Assembly (NCBI RefSeq): GCF_002154605.1
Contig: NZ_MUNE01000135.1
Coordinates: 1 to 45,818, forward strand
Direction of reading: 5' to 3'
Origin: Streptomyces milbemycinicus
GTDB taxonomy: Bacteria > Actinomycetota > Actinomycetes > Streptomycetales > Streptomycetaceae
Length of the DNA stretch: 45,818 nt
A program made the position numbers and the translations under genes. The notes beneath the pieces are model-generated. The model ran no database searches. It was given only the letters and a program-made list of their open reading frames with translations, and was not told the DNA's origin. Positions 8,580 to 17,118 of the stretch are shown piece by piece. Position 1 is the first letter of the stretch; each line of letters begins with the position of its first letter.

Positions 8580-9840
8580 TCATCAGTGCCGACACTCTGC
8601 GAGGCCGTGGCGGAAGCCTTGGGTTTCCGTACCGGGGCGGCCAATGCCGACGCGATCAAAGGGCCTTCCCCAGGGAGCCCCGCTGCTGCTCTCGCTGCGC
8701 CACGGCCCGCGTCCTGTACTCGGCGGCGATGAGTTGAAGGAATTGGCCGCCCAGGTGCACGAACCGTTGGTGCTGCTCGAAGCTCTCCACAACCGGTGGG
8801 AGGCTGCCGCCGCGGCAGGCCCGGTCCTTGTGTTGCTGGACGGCCTGGAGCGAGCGGATCAGCTCGCCCAGTTCGTCCTGCGCAGTCTGCCGTTGCGGAC
8901 GGTGTCTTTCCCCATCGTCTGGGTGCTGGTCGGGCGCACCGCACCGGACAGTGTCCTGAACGATCTGGTCGCTGCCCGAGCCGGCCACGACGCCGTCGAA
9001 CGGATGGAACTGCAGCCGCTGTCTGCCGAGGCGATCCTGGAGATCGCCCACGACCGGCTGGGGGCACCGTTGCAGGAATCCGCCGCCGAACTCTTGCTGC
9101 GCGTGGACAGCAATCCTCTCCTGGCCATGCAGGTCATCGACACGCTGACCAGCACGTCGGGCAGGACCAAGGCAGCCTTGGCGCCGGTGGCGGCATCCGT
9201 GTCCCGGCAGGTGGCCCAGACGTCGCACCGCACGCTGCGTGACCTCAGCCCACGGGCCGTCGAGATGCTTCGCGTGCCGGCCGTCCTCAGCCGACCCGCT
9301 TCGCCGCGTGATGTTCAAGACTTGACCGGCCTGTCCTCCGTGGGCGCCGCTGCCGTGGTGGACGAAGCGATCGACGCCGGTGTGCTGGACCAACGCGACG
9401 CAAAAATCGCGTTCCGGTACCCGGCTACGCGGATCTGGCCGAGCCGGCGCGGCGCGCTTTGCACCGCCAGTGTGCTCTGCAGTTGGCGGCGGCCGGTGCC
9501 GACGGTTCGCTGGTGGCCGTCCATGCCCCAGAGGGCATCGAACCCGGCGAGACCAGTGCGCGGCGATCCTCATGCAGTCGGCAAGGATCTTGCAGCGGCA
9601 ACGCCGCAGGCAGCCGGCGAACTCGCCGTGATCGCTTTCCACGCGCTGCGGCCGACTGATCCCGCCTTCCCCGCTCTCGGAGAACAGTGCGTACGCGTCC
9701 TGGGGCTGGGTCAACGCTGCGACGACGCGCTCACAGTCGGCGATCTGGTGCTGGCGCAAGTGGACGATGGCGAGTTCGTGGGCCGAATCGAGCTTATGCT
9801 CGCCAGGGCCCTCTGGCTGGCTGGGCGCTGGGATGCCTGA
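8580..9840 (+). pseudogene. Decayed LuxR-family (LAL) regulator, N-terminal and middle parts only
   Basis: The translation parallels the intact LAL regulator at 1099-3861. GAPLLLSLRHGPRP matches GAPVIAALRAGREP, AAAAGPVLVLLDGLERAD matches its Walker B region, VDSNPLLAMQVIDTL matches ASAGNPLLALELLDGL, and GELAVIAFHALRP matches GDLAALAFRTVRP. The Walker A loop is absent; the first homologous piece is LCEAVAEALGFRTGAANAD, in another frame. Frame changes are needed near 8675, 9425 and 9600, with the middle continuing as GYADLAEPARRALHRQCALQLAAAG. The gene stops at 9840 after ALWLAGRWDA, so the TPR region and the helix-turn-helix are gone. It cannot encode a working activator. Confidence 0.8.
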
Positions 9841-9941
9841 TCCGCGCGTTTCTCATGGGCCCCTACCTTGATGGCGATCGCTGGCCTGGCTCTTCTGCCA
9901 CAGCAAGGGGCAGGACGCCGGAGAAGAGTCGGTTGCCCAGG

Positions 9942-10403
9942 TCAGCGCGGGCACCAGGTACGGACCTCAAGATAAACGATCTCGGTATCGGGACGGATGC
10001 GTCCGGTCTCTACCGGCCATTGGTGCACGGCTGCGGTGACATCGCCGTCGGAGGCGTCGACTCGGTGGGCGAAGTCGGTGGCGTCGAAACCGCCGCTGGC
10101 GGCGGAGCCGTAGGAGCGTTCTTCGGTGTGGTCGGCGCGCTGGATGACGTTGCGTCGGACGCCGGGTGAGTCGGTGTGGCTGCCGGAGGGGTGCAGGTAG
10201 CCGGTCTTGGCCAGGCGGACGGTGAAAGCCATGCGCAGTCCCTGGCGGGCGGCTTCGGCGATCAGGGGGCGCAGGCGGGTGGAGCCGGAGGTGATCGCCC
10301 GGGCTGCGACGCGGCCGGTGCCGGCGCCGGTTGAGGTGATCAGGACGGCTTTGGCGCGTACTCGGGCGCGGGTGCCGGAGGCGGTGGTGCGGCGGCCATC
10401 CAC
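9942..10403 (-). CDS. Hypothetical protein, possibly truncated at the N-terminus
   Basis: The C-terminal 90 residues look like real coding sequence (AFTVRLAKTGYLHPSGSHTD, then GGFDATDFAHRVDASDGDVTAAVHQWP, ending PDTEIVYLEVRTWCPR). The first 40 residues are Arg/Ala/Thr-rich and less convincing. The only start in the frame is GTG at 10403, three bases after the preceding gene's stop and without a ribosome site, so either coupling or an N-terminal truncation is possible. I do not recognise the family. No membrane segment is seen. Confidence 0.45.
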   Translation of the reverse strand: MDGRRTTASGTRARVRAKAVLITSTGAGTGRVAARAITSGSTRLRPLIAEAARQGLRMAFTVRLAKTGYLHPSGSHTDSPGVRRNVIQRADHTEERSYGSAASGGFDATDFAHRVDASDGDVTAAVHQWPVETGRIRPDTEIVYLEVRTWCPR

Positions 10404-10406
10404 GCG

Positions 10407-10784
10407 TCAGAGCTGGGCGAGAATGTCCGCCTTCAGGCGGTCGTACTCAGCGACCGCCTCAGGCACCCCATCGAAGTAGTCCTCCCAGTACCCGGCCCGC
10501 TGCCACTCGCGCGGCGCCAACGTCAGCAAGCCATCGGCCAGTCCAGCCACCCAGCAGGCAGGCAGGCGGCCGCTGACAACGGTGAACATCGCCGCGTCCC
10601 ACAGCCCTGGAGAGTCGAAAAACCCCGGCTCGCTGTCGGCCGGATCCGGAATACGAAACAGCGCTCGATCACTCGCGGTCACCATTTCGAGGACCGGATA
10701 GTCAGCCCCCACACGCATCGCCGGATGGTGACTCACCACCTCACCGAATATGGGACTGATGATCTGAATGCAGCGGACAATCAT
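10407..10784 (-). CDS. Small hypothetical protein (125 aa)
   Basis: The product begins MIVRCIQIISPIFGEVVSHHPAMRVGADYPVLEMV and ends EWQRAGYWEDYFDGVPEAVAEYDRLKADILAQL. It is rich in aromatic and acidic residues, with a mixed alpha/beta pattern and no membrane segment or signal. Size and composition resemble small immunity-type or accessory proteins of actinomycetes, but that is only an impression. It lies directly upstream of the gene ending at 9942 with a 3-bp gap, so the two may be cotranscribed. Confidence 0.6.
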   Translation of the reverse strand: MIVRCIQIISPIFGEVVSHHPAMRVGADYPVLEMVTASDRALFRIPDPADSEPGFFDSPGLWDAAMFTVVSGRLPACWVAGLADGLLTLAPREWQRAGYWEDYFDGVPEAVAEYDRLKADILAQL

Positions 10785-11089
10785 CCGCGCAGCCTATAGA
10801 CGACCCGCCGCGGAAGTTGCGGCTCGGTGCCTCTGCACTGGCCGGACCGGTGCACCTACATCACTGAGGCCGACGGCCCTCCAGGGCAGCCGGCCTCAGC
10901 CTTGCTGAAATCGACCAGTCTCCATTCCGACCGAAACCACCTCGCCTCGTCGTCCACCACGGCACGGAGAACCGTCGGTCCCGGATCGAAAACGGGTCAA
11001 GATCGCCCGGCTGTTCGCGCCTGTCGGGGGCGCGCTAGCCAGCCGATCCGATGCCACAACGCTACCGCCGCACACCCGCCCCGCCGCCA
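10785..11089. other. 305-bp spacer before the insertion element cluster
   Basis: No gene is recognisable. It holds the promoter region of the small gene starting at 10784 and the target flank of the IS1182-like element that begins with CTAG at 11090. Confidence 0.4.
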
Positions 11090-11116
11090 CTAGCTTGACT
11101 CTGTCGGGGATCTTGG
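11090..11116. repeat. Left terminal inverted repeat of the IS1182-like element
   Basis: This reads CTAGCTTGACTCTGTCGGGG and then ATCTTGG. Its reverse complement is identical to 12897-12923 over all 27 bases. The next base inward differs. Confidence 0.9.
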
Positions 11117-11172
11117 GGATCCCCGACGGGGCAGCATGATCAACGGGCATGCTCGGCTCTGTTCAAGGACCG

Positions 11173-12886
11173 ATGCAGTTGTCGAGGTGCCCGTTGTCGC
11201 TCCGTGCCCGTTCTGGTGAGCAAGTTCCTTCTCTGACCGTGCAGATGGCGCGAGCGAGCAACCCGGGTGGTACGACGGCGATGTGGGTGAGAGACCGCCT
11301 GGGCGGGCTGTGGCGTGACGAGGACTTCGCCGACTGGTATCCGCGTGACGGCCGTCCGGGTCTCTCGCCCGCTCAGCTGGCCACCGTGTGTGCTGCAGTT
11401 CCTGCTCGGTCTGTCGGACCGGCAGGCGGCCGAGGCGGTTCGCTGCCGCATCGATTTCAAGTACGCGCTGGCCATGGAGCTGAACGATCCCGGCTTCCAC
11501 CACAGCGTGCTGGCCGACTTCCGCGAGCGCCTCGCCCAGGACGATCGTGCCGACCGTCTCCTTGACCTCGCGCTTGCGCGACTGAAGGAGGCCGGTCTCG
11601 TCCGCGAGCGCACCACCCAGCGCACGGACTCCACCCACGTTCTGGCCGCGGTGCGCGACCTGACCCGGCTGGAACTGGTCACCGAGGCCGTCCGCGCCGC
11701 GCTGGAAGAGCTGGCCGGCACCGCTCCGCACCTGCTGGCCGGTTTGGTCGACGAGGAGTGGGGGCGCCGTTACGGCCGCCCGGTCCGTCTGGGCTACCCC
11801 ACCCGCCCCAAGACCAGGATCCTTGCCACAGGCGGCGACGCCGTCCGGTTGCTGGAGCACGTCGGGGAGCATGGGGCGGATCGCCTGTCCGGTCCCCGGG
11901 TCCAGGCCCTGCGGCGGATCATGGTGCAGAACTACAACCTCGACGGGGCCGGCCGCCTGCGCTAAGGCACCACTGAGGACGGCGGGCTGCCGCCCCCGGC
12001 CGTCGCAGTCGTCTCGCCCTACGACCCGACGGCCCGCTACGCGCGCCGCGGACATGTCACCCGTTGGAAAGGGTTCGTCGCACATCTCACCGAGACCTGT
12101 GATCCTGACGGCGTCAACGTGATCACAGATGTGGCCACCACCGACGCCACCGGCTACGACGCGAAGGCTCTGCCTGGTGTCCACACCCGGCTGAAGCGCC
12201 GCGGGCTGCTGCCCGCCGAGCATCTGGTCGACGGCGGCTACACCTCTCTGGTCCATCTGGAACAGGCGGCCCGGGAGCACCAGGTCACGGTCACCGGGCC
12301 ACTGCCGGTCAACTCCACCCGCCAGCACCGCAAGAACGACGGCTTCGGCCGCGACGACTTCCACATCGACTTCGACCGCCGGCAGGTGACCTGTCCGCAG
12401 GGCGAGACCAGCCGGGGATGGCACGGCCCCTATCCGACCTCCTCACCCACCGCGGCACCTCTGATCGTGGCACGGTTCACCAAGAGCCAGTGCCGCCCCT
12501 GCCCGGTCCGCACCCGCTGCACGACCACCGCCGACAGCGCCCGAACCGTGGGCTTTCCCCCGCGAGAACTCCGCGATCTGCAACTCCGCGTCCGCGCCGA
12601 GCAACAGACACCCGAATGGCAGACCCACTATGCGGTCCGCTCCGGAGTGGAAGGCACCATCAACGAGCTCGCTCACGGACACGGCATGCGCCGCTGCCGC
12701 TACCGGGGACAGCAGAAAGCCCACCTACAGCACGTGTTCACAGCCATCGCCGCAAACATCGAGCGCCTCAGCCGACGGCCGCCGACCGGAGAAGCACCCC
12801 CGTCCCGGCCGCCGACCGCCTTCCAGAACTTCCTGGACCAGTACGGGGTCCCCCGGCCGAGGTCTTGGCGGTCCGCCAGAGACTGA
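11173..12886 (+). pseudogene. IS1182-family transposase, inactivated
   Basis: Three pieces make the protein. The first, in frame with an ATG at 11173 (a second candidate is 11245), contains MWVRDRLGGLWRDEDFADWYPRDGRPGLSPAQLATV. Near 11390 it must shift to VLQFLLGLSDRQAAEAVRCRIDFKYA, which runs to a TAA at 11963-11965 after LDGAGRLR. The same frame then resumes at [10 protein letters not shown] and continues through [23 protein letters not shown], the C-rich [12 protein letters not shown] and [24 protein letters not shown], the conserved late glutamate block, ending at 12886. One frameshift and one nonsense codon separate it from an intact gene, so the damage is recent. Confidence 0.85.
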
Positions 12887-12896
12887 GCAGACGACA

Positions 12897-12923
12897 CCAA
12901 GATCCCCGACAGAGTCAAGCTAG
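12897..12923. repeat. Right terminal inverted repeat of the IS1182-like element
   Basis: This is the exact inverted copy of 11090-11116. Its outer CTAG (12920-12923) is also the first four bases of the neighbouring miniature element. Confidence 0.9.
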
Positions 12924-12978
12924 GGAGTGTCTTCAAAGTCCCGTCTGCCCGGCGCTGTGTGGTGCGCACGCTCCCTAG
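12920..12978. mobile_element. 59-bp miniature element with CTAG-bounded inverted ends (MITE-like)
   Basis: The left end reads CTAGGGAGTGT and the right end, reverse-complemented, CTAGGGAGCGT: 10 of 11 bases match. The sequence after the left end, GTGTCTTCAAA, matches the left end of the IS5-family remnant at 15031 (TTGTCTTCAAA). It contains no coding capacity. It is most simply a solo remnant or a very short non-autonomous derivative of an IS5-like element. Its right CTAG overlaps the TAG stop codon of the neighbouring methyltransferase gene. Confidence 0.5.
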
Positions 12979-13739
12979 GGCATTCCGGGAGGGACGGGCT
13001 CCGCGGTACCGCGCCGCGCCACGAACACGAACTCCCCGCCCGGCCGGTCGGGTGCGTCGCGTACGTCCTCGACGACGAAGCCGTGCTCGTGCAAGTCCCG
13101 CTCGATCTCGGTACGTTCGCGGAAGCGAAGTGTCGATTCCGAGGTCAGTACGTCCCCGTCCGCAACGAACACGTGCGTACCCCGGAAGCTCACCAGCGGC
13201 AGGCTCACGTCCGTCAGCTCGGCCCAGGTCTCGACGTGGCCGACGCCCGGGATGTCCGTCATACGGTACGTGGTCTCGCGCGTCCACTCCGCCCACTCCT
13301 CCCACACGCGCTGCGCCGGATCGCGCGTCTCGAAGACAAGCCGCCCGCCAGGCCGCAGCGCCTCGTACGCGCCGCGCAGCGTCGCACGCCACGCCTGCGG
13401 ATCGGCGATCGCCTGGGCGACGTTCCCGGTCATCGTCACCAGGTCGATCTGCATGGGCGGCAGGTCCCCCGCGTCACCGTCGAGCCAGCGCACCCGCTCC
13501 GCGCCCGGCTTGCCACACGCGACGTCGACGGACGCCCGCGCGGGATCGATCCCGGTGACCGTAATCCCGCGCTCGGCGAGCAGCAGCGCGAACACGCCCG
13601 TACCGCACCCGATGTCCAGCACGGACCGCGCGCCGAACTCCTCCGCCATCGCGAGATACACGTCGAGATCGCTGCGGTCCGGATCGAGTAGGTCGTAAAT
13701 GGCGGCGAGGCGCGGATGCCCGAAAGCTGCGTCAACCAT
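12975..13739 (-). CDS. Class I SAM-dependent methyltransferase
   Basis: The 254-residue product has motif I VLDIGCGTGVFALLLAERG near residues 40-58, the acidic ITVTGIDPA strand, GDAGDLP, and the post-motif EALRPGGRLVFETRDP. This is the standard Rossmann-like SAM fold. The C-terminus (RTEIERDLHEHGFVVEDVRDAPDRPGGEFVFVARR) is typical of small-molecule methyltransferases. The substrate is unknown. The stop codon TAG lies in the CTAG of the abutting 59-bp element, so the last few residues (EPVPPGMP) may have been set by that insertion. The promoter side faces the IS630 element. Confidence 0.85.
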   Translation of the reverse strand: MVDAAFGHPRLAAIYDLLDPDRSDLDVYLAMAEEFGARSVLDIGCGTGVFALLLAERGITVTGIDPARASVDVACGKPGAERVRWLDGDAGDLPPMQIDLVTMTGNVAQAIADPQAWRATLRGAYEALRPGGRLVFETRDPAQRVWEEWAEWTRETTYRMTDIPGVGHVETWAELTDVSLPLVSFRGTHVFVADGDVLTSESTLRFRERTEIERDLHEHGFVVEDVRDAPDRPGGEFVFVARRGTAEPVPPGMP

Positions 13740-13880
13740 GGAGGCGAACGTATGTGACCCCGAGCCCGCGCGGCCACTGCTTTTTCGGGTTACGGCGCCA
13801 AACGGGCGCGGCGAAGTGCGCCGCTGATCCCGGCGCCCCTATCAGGCACGGCCGTACCGAAGCGAACCTCGGCCAGGCCG

Positions 13881-14981
13881 CTAGTGTCCTGAGTCGTTGA
13901 TTCTGTTCAGATATCCGGCGAGGCGTTCGAGGATCTCGTCTGCGGACTTCGTCCAGACGAAAGGGCTGGGGTCTTCGTTCCAGGTCTTGATCCAGGCACG
14001 GATGTCCTTCTCCAGGGCCTGGATGTTCTTGTGGACGCCTCGCCGTATCTGCTTGGTCGTCAGCAGGGCGAACCACCGCTCGACCTGGTTGAGCCAGGAG
14101 GAGCTGGTGGGTGTGAAGTGCACGTGGAAGCGTGGGCGGGCGGCGAGCCACCGTTGGACGGCGGCTGTCTTGTGGGTGGAGGCGTTGTCGCAGATCAGGT
14201 GGACATCCAGCTCGGCGGGCACTTCCTTGTCGATGCGGGCGAGAAACTTCTTGAACTCCACTGCCCGGTGCCGGGGGTGGATCTGGCCGATCACCTCGCC
14301 GGTGGCCGTGTTCAAAGCGGCGAAGAGGGTAGTGACCCCGCCGCGCACGTAGTCATGGGTACGGCGCTCGGGCATCCCCGGCATCATCGGCAGCACCGGA
14401 GCCGAGCGGTCCAGCGCCTGGATCTGGGTTTTCTCGTCCACGCACAGCACCAGCGCGTGCTCGGGCGGGGCCAGATACAGTCCGGCCACATCGCGGACCT
14501 TCTCGATGAACTGGGGGTCCTTCGACAGCTTGAAGGTGTCCACCAGGTGCGGCTTGAGGCCGAATGTCCGCCAGATCCGGGAGACGGCCGACTGTGAAAG
14601 GCCCACCTCGGCAGCCATCGAGCGCGTTGACCAGTGCGTGGCGTCCTTCGGGGTGGCCTCCAGTGTCCTGACGATCACTTCCTCGACCTGCTCGTCGGTG
14701 ATCTTCCTGGGGGCACCGGGACGCGGCTCGTCGCTCAGCCCTTCCAGCCGGTCACGCACGAAGCGGGCCCGCCACCGGCTGACCGTGTGCGCTTCGATAC
14801 CGAGCCGGGCGACGACGTCTTTGTCCGTCGCCCCGGCCGCGCTCTCCAGCACGATCCGGCACCGCAGGGCCAGGGCCTGCGAGGAGGTACGACGCCTGGC
14901 CCAGCGGGTCAACGTCTCGCGTTCATCGTCAGTCAGCACCAGCTCGGCCTTCGGCCGTCCCATCCTCGCCACCCGGGCCAT
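13881..14981 (-). CDS. IS630-family transposase
   Basis: The 366-residue protein has an N-terminal double helix-turn-helix (TDKDVVARLGIEAHTVSRWRARF, then WSTRSMAAEVGLSQSAVSRIWRTFGLKP) followed by the DDE catalytic core: D in LVLCVDEKTQIQALDR, D in VHLICDNASTHK and E in SSSWLNQVERWFALLT. All three acidic residues are present. The ATG at 14981 is the first good start; no clear ribosome site precedes it. The stop TAG sits in the terminal CTAG of the element. This is the only undamaged transposase gene in the window. Confidence 0.92.
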   Translation of the reverse strand: MARVARMGRPKAELVLTDDERETLTRWARRRTSSQALALRCRIVLESAAGATDKDVVARLGIEAHTVSRWRARFVRDRLEGLSDEPRPGAPRKITDEQVEEVIVRTLEATPKDATHWSTRSMAAEVGLSQSAVSRIWRTFGLKPHLVDTFKLSKDPQFIEKVRDVAGLYLAPPEHALVLCVDEKTQIQALDRSAPVLPMMPGMPERRTHDYVRGGVTTLFAALNTATGEVIGQIHPRHRAVEFKKFLARIDKEVPAELDVHLICDNASTHKTAAVQRWLAARPRFHVHFTPTSSSWLNQVERWFALLTTKQIRRGVHKNIQALEKDIRAWIKTWNEDPSPFVWTKSADEILERLAGYLNRINDSGH

Positions 14982-15034
14982 CAATGCCGAACGACTACCA
15001 ACTTACGCAGCGGATCAGCGACTCAGGACACTAG
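13881..15034 (-). mobile_element. IS630-family insertion sequence, apparently intact
   Basis: The ends are inverted copies: the left reads CTAGTGTCCTGAGTCGTTGA and the right, reverse-complemented, CTAGTGTCCTGAGTCGCTGA. IS630-family elements duplicate TA on insertion, so the unit proper is probably 13884-15031, flanked by TA inside CTAG on both sides. The transposase frame is complete. The right CTAG is shared with the next element. Confidence 0.88.
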
Positions 15035-15723
15035 GAGTTGTCTTCAAATGTCACGCCCACATCAGGAGCGAGGCGAGGGTGACGGCCACTTGGTAGGACT
15101 CGGCAGTCTTGTCGTAGCGGGTCGCGATGCCACGTCACTGCTTGAGGCGGTTGAAACACCCTTCCACGACGTTGCGCTGCTTGTCGAAGCGGGGCGGGCG
15201 TCCGCCTCGGCTGCCGCGGCGGGTTCGGTTGCGCTTCTGGTCGGCCCGCTCGGGAATGGTGTGGGCGATGCCGCGCCGCCGCAGCCAGGTGCGTATCGCG
15301 CGGGAGCTGTACCCCTTGTCGCCCAGCACATGAGCGGGCCGCAGCCGGGGCCGTCCCGGCCCAAGGCGGGGCACCCGGATCGCCTCCATCACGGCGGTGA
15401 ACTGCGTGCAGTCGTTCGTGTTGCCGCCCGTCAGCACGACGCCGAGCGGGCGCCCCGGGGCATCGCAGGCCAGGTGGATCTTGCCGGTCAGGCCGCCCCG
15501 GGAGCGTCCGAGTGCGGGGATGCGGAGCCCCCTTTTCTGGCTCCGACGGCATGCTGGTGGGCGCGTACGACGGTGGAGTCGACCGACACCACCCAGTCGA
15601 TCTCGCCCGCCGCGTCCGCCCGGGCCTGGGCGGCCCGGAGCATCCGCTCGAATCGGACAGTTCATGGCGACGTATCACCCGACCATGATCCACTACTCAA
15701 GATCAATTGAAGACACGCTCTAG
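15031..15723 (-). mobile_element. IS5-family element with an internal deletion
   Basis: The ends share the core TGTCTTCAA and both carry CTAG: left CTAGGAGTTGTCTTCAAATG, right, reverse-complemented, CTAGAGCGTGTCTTCAATTG. The length is about 0.69 kb against about 0.85-0.9 kb for full elements. The missing part is inside the transposase. The left CTAG is shared with the IS630 element. Confidence 0.8.
15055..15695 (-). pseudogene. IS5-family transposase, internally deleted and frameshifted
   Basis: The protein starts with the family's opening GRVIRRHELSD and then jumps directly to FERMLRAAQARADAAGEIDWVVSVDSTVVRAHQHA. In full-length relatives about 60 residues separate these two pieces, so a clean deletion has joined them out of frame at about 15656. 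A further frameshift occurs near 15540, before GLTGKIHLACDAPGRPLGVVLTGGNTNDCTQF. RFDKQRNVVEGCFNRLKQ lacks about four residues of the usual spacing, and TGA replaces the expected tryptophan codon at 15135-15137. The tail RGIATRYDKTAESYQ and LASLLMWA follows. It is clearly inactive. Confidence 0.85.
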
Positions 15724-15781
15724 AACCACCCGATCGAGGTGGGGCCAAAACAACTCGGAACTCTGGTCCCAAAACAAGTGC

Positions 15782-16213
15782 TTACAAACACGGCTGCAAT
15801 GCCTGACGCAGCGCCGCAGCCCGGGCAAGTCGCGCCTCTCGTGGTGCTTCATACGATTCCGGGTCAGGTATGCGAAACCCGTCGTCCTCGAACCGGGGGA
15901 TGACATGGACGTGTACGTGATGCAGTACTTGACCTGGGATGTGGTTGTTCTGTGTGACTGTGCTTCCGACAGCCCCGTAGGCGTCCTTCACCGCAGAGGT
16001 CACTCTCGCTGTGACCTCGAAGAGCTCATGCAGGAGATCAGTTGGCACGTCATGCAGACCGGTCACATGTGACACAGGCAGGACAAGGGCATGACCAGGA
16101 TTGTTCTGCCGCTGCTTGAGCGCGGGGACGACAAAGACGCTTTCCGAACGGTAGGCAACCAAGTCCTCATCGATCTTGCCTTGCCCGATCCTGCAGAACG
16201 CGCAGTCACTCAC
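15782..16213 (-). CDS. HIT-family nucleotide-binding protein
   Basis: The 143-residue product begins at GTG 16213 with AGGAGGT upstream. It carries CAFC at residues 4-7 and the histidine triad H99-V-H101-V-H103 within LHHVHVHVIPRFEDDG. HIT proteins hydrolyse or transfer nucleotide phosphoramidates and dinucleoside polyphosphates; the middle histidine acts as nucleophile. It stands alone between the IS5 remnant and gene fragments. Family membership is certain, the exact substrate is not. Confidence 0.9.
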   Translation of the reverse strand: MSDCAFCRIGQGKIDEDLVAYRSESVFVVPALKQRQNNPGHALVLPVSHVTGLHDVPTDLLHELFEVTARVTSAVKDAYGAVGSTVTQNNHIPGQVLHHVHVHVIPRFEDDGFRIPDPESYEAPREARLARAAALRQALQPCL

Positions 16214-16410
16214 CCTGGAGACCTCCTAAGTCATCTCACCCGCCGACCTGTCCAGCGAGATCAACGAGTCTGGCAGGCCATTACCCAGAGGGACATCTCG
16301 TTTCCCAGAGCTCGCCGACCGCAAGGACACCGTGCCCGGGGTCGCTGTCACGCTGCGCGAGGCCCGACTGACGGCATGCCCGAACAGCGCGAGCGCAGCG
16401 GGGTCGTGTG

Positions 16411-16545
16411 TTACGGGACGCTGTAGCCGCCGTCGACGGTCAGGGCGGCGCCCGTGATGGAGCTGGACTTGTCGGAGGCAGGGAAGACCACGGCGTCGGC
16501 GCTCTCCTCGGGGCGGGCGATCCGAACCAGGGGGTGGGAGGCGGA
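16411..16545 (-). pseudogene. C-terminal fragment of a short-chain dehydrogenase
   Basis: The reading frame gives [38 protein letters not shown] and a TAA at 16411. This is the canonical last 40 residues of a classical SDR oxidoreductase (G-R-x-x-x-P-E-E-x-A-x-x-V-x-F-L-A-S-D, then TG-x-x-L-x-V-DGG). The NAD-binding and Tyr-x-x-x-Lys parts are absent. Upstream the frame runs into unrelated sequence. Confidence 0.8.
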
Positions 16546-16554
16546 CAGCGATGC

Positions 16555-16650
16555 CTGGACATCCTCGTCCAGTCACCGGGCAGTTCAATCCCCAGTTCCC
16601 CTTCGATCTCCGCCCAGGGCTGCGCGGCGTCCCGCGCGTCACGACCTGTG
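16555..16650 (-). pseudogene. Possible N-terminal fragment of a SUKH (SMI1/KNR4) protein
   Basis: The frame contains [27 protein letters not shown]-domain immunity proteins commonly open with W-x-x-(I/V)-E-x-x-L-G-x-x-L-P-x-D-(Y/W). The match ends after about 25 residues where the sequence joins the SDR fragment. It is too short to be sure. Confidence 0.35.
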
Positions 16651-17014
16651 GCACGGAGAGAAGAGAGTCCGCCCACACGACAAAGCCTCGCCTGCCTGTT
16701 CACGGATATATCGGCCAGTAGAGGGCCAGCCCGGATCCGGGTGCGGGCCATCCCGGACCACGCCTGCATACAAACGGTCCGGAACATCCAGGATGCAATG
16801 CCGGATTGCTCCAGATATCTCCGCACTCCGCTCACCCTGGCATGCCCTGGAACTACCCCCCCGCCCTCGAACGCCACCCGCCTCAAGCACACTTCACCCC
16901 CGACGGCCCTCTGATCGGCCGCAGGCCCATGATCGCCCACCGCCACCGCACACTCGCCACCCAAACCGCCACGAGAGCGGACACATCGACTCCCACCGCA
17001 TATCCCGGACACGC

Positions 17015-17058
17015 GGAAGGCCCTCGAACCCGTCGCTTTACGGGCTCGAGGGCCTTCC
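17015..17058. terminator. Strong hairpin terminator
   Basis: GGAAGGCCCTCGA (17015-17027) pairs with TCGAGGGCCTTCC (17046-17058), 13 bp without mismatch, and the stem is extended inside by ACCCGT/ACGGG. It lies just downstream of the minus-strand coiled-coil gene ending at 17119 and is its likely terminator. Confidence 0.75.
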
Positions 17059-17118
17059 CCATGTCAGCACAGCGCCTGACCGCGCCTCCCCAGCGCGCCG
17101 AGGTGGGTTCGGAGCGCG

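Larger units (their letters stand above)
11090..12923 (+). mobile_element. IS1182-like insertion sequence with intact ends and broken transposase
   Basis: The element is bounded by perfect 27-bp inverted repeats (11090-11116 and 12897-12923), each starting with CTAG at the outer edge. It is about 1.83 kb, a normal size for IS1182. The transposase carries a frameshift and a nonsense codon, so it cannot move by itself but could be moved in trans. CTAG is itself a palindrome, so it may be the last four bases of the inverted repeat or a target duplication. The right end directly abuts a 59-bp miniature element that shares the CTAG. Confidence 0.85.

Noticed and set aside
12920..12978. A hairpin terminator for the methyltransferase
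   Set aside because: The arms are far apart (37-bp loop) and match IS5-like ends, so a miniature element explains them better, although weak terminator activity is not excluded.
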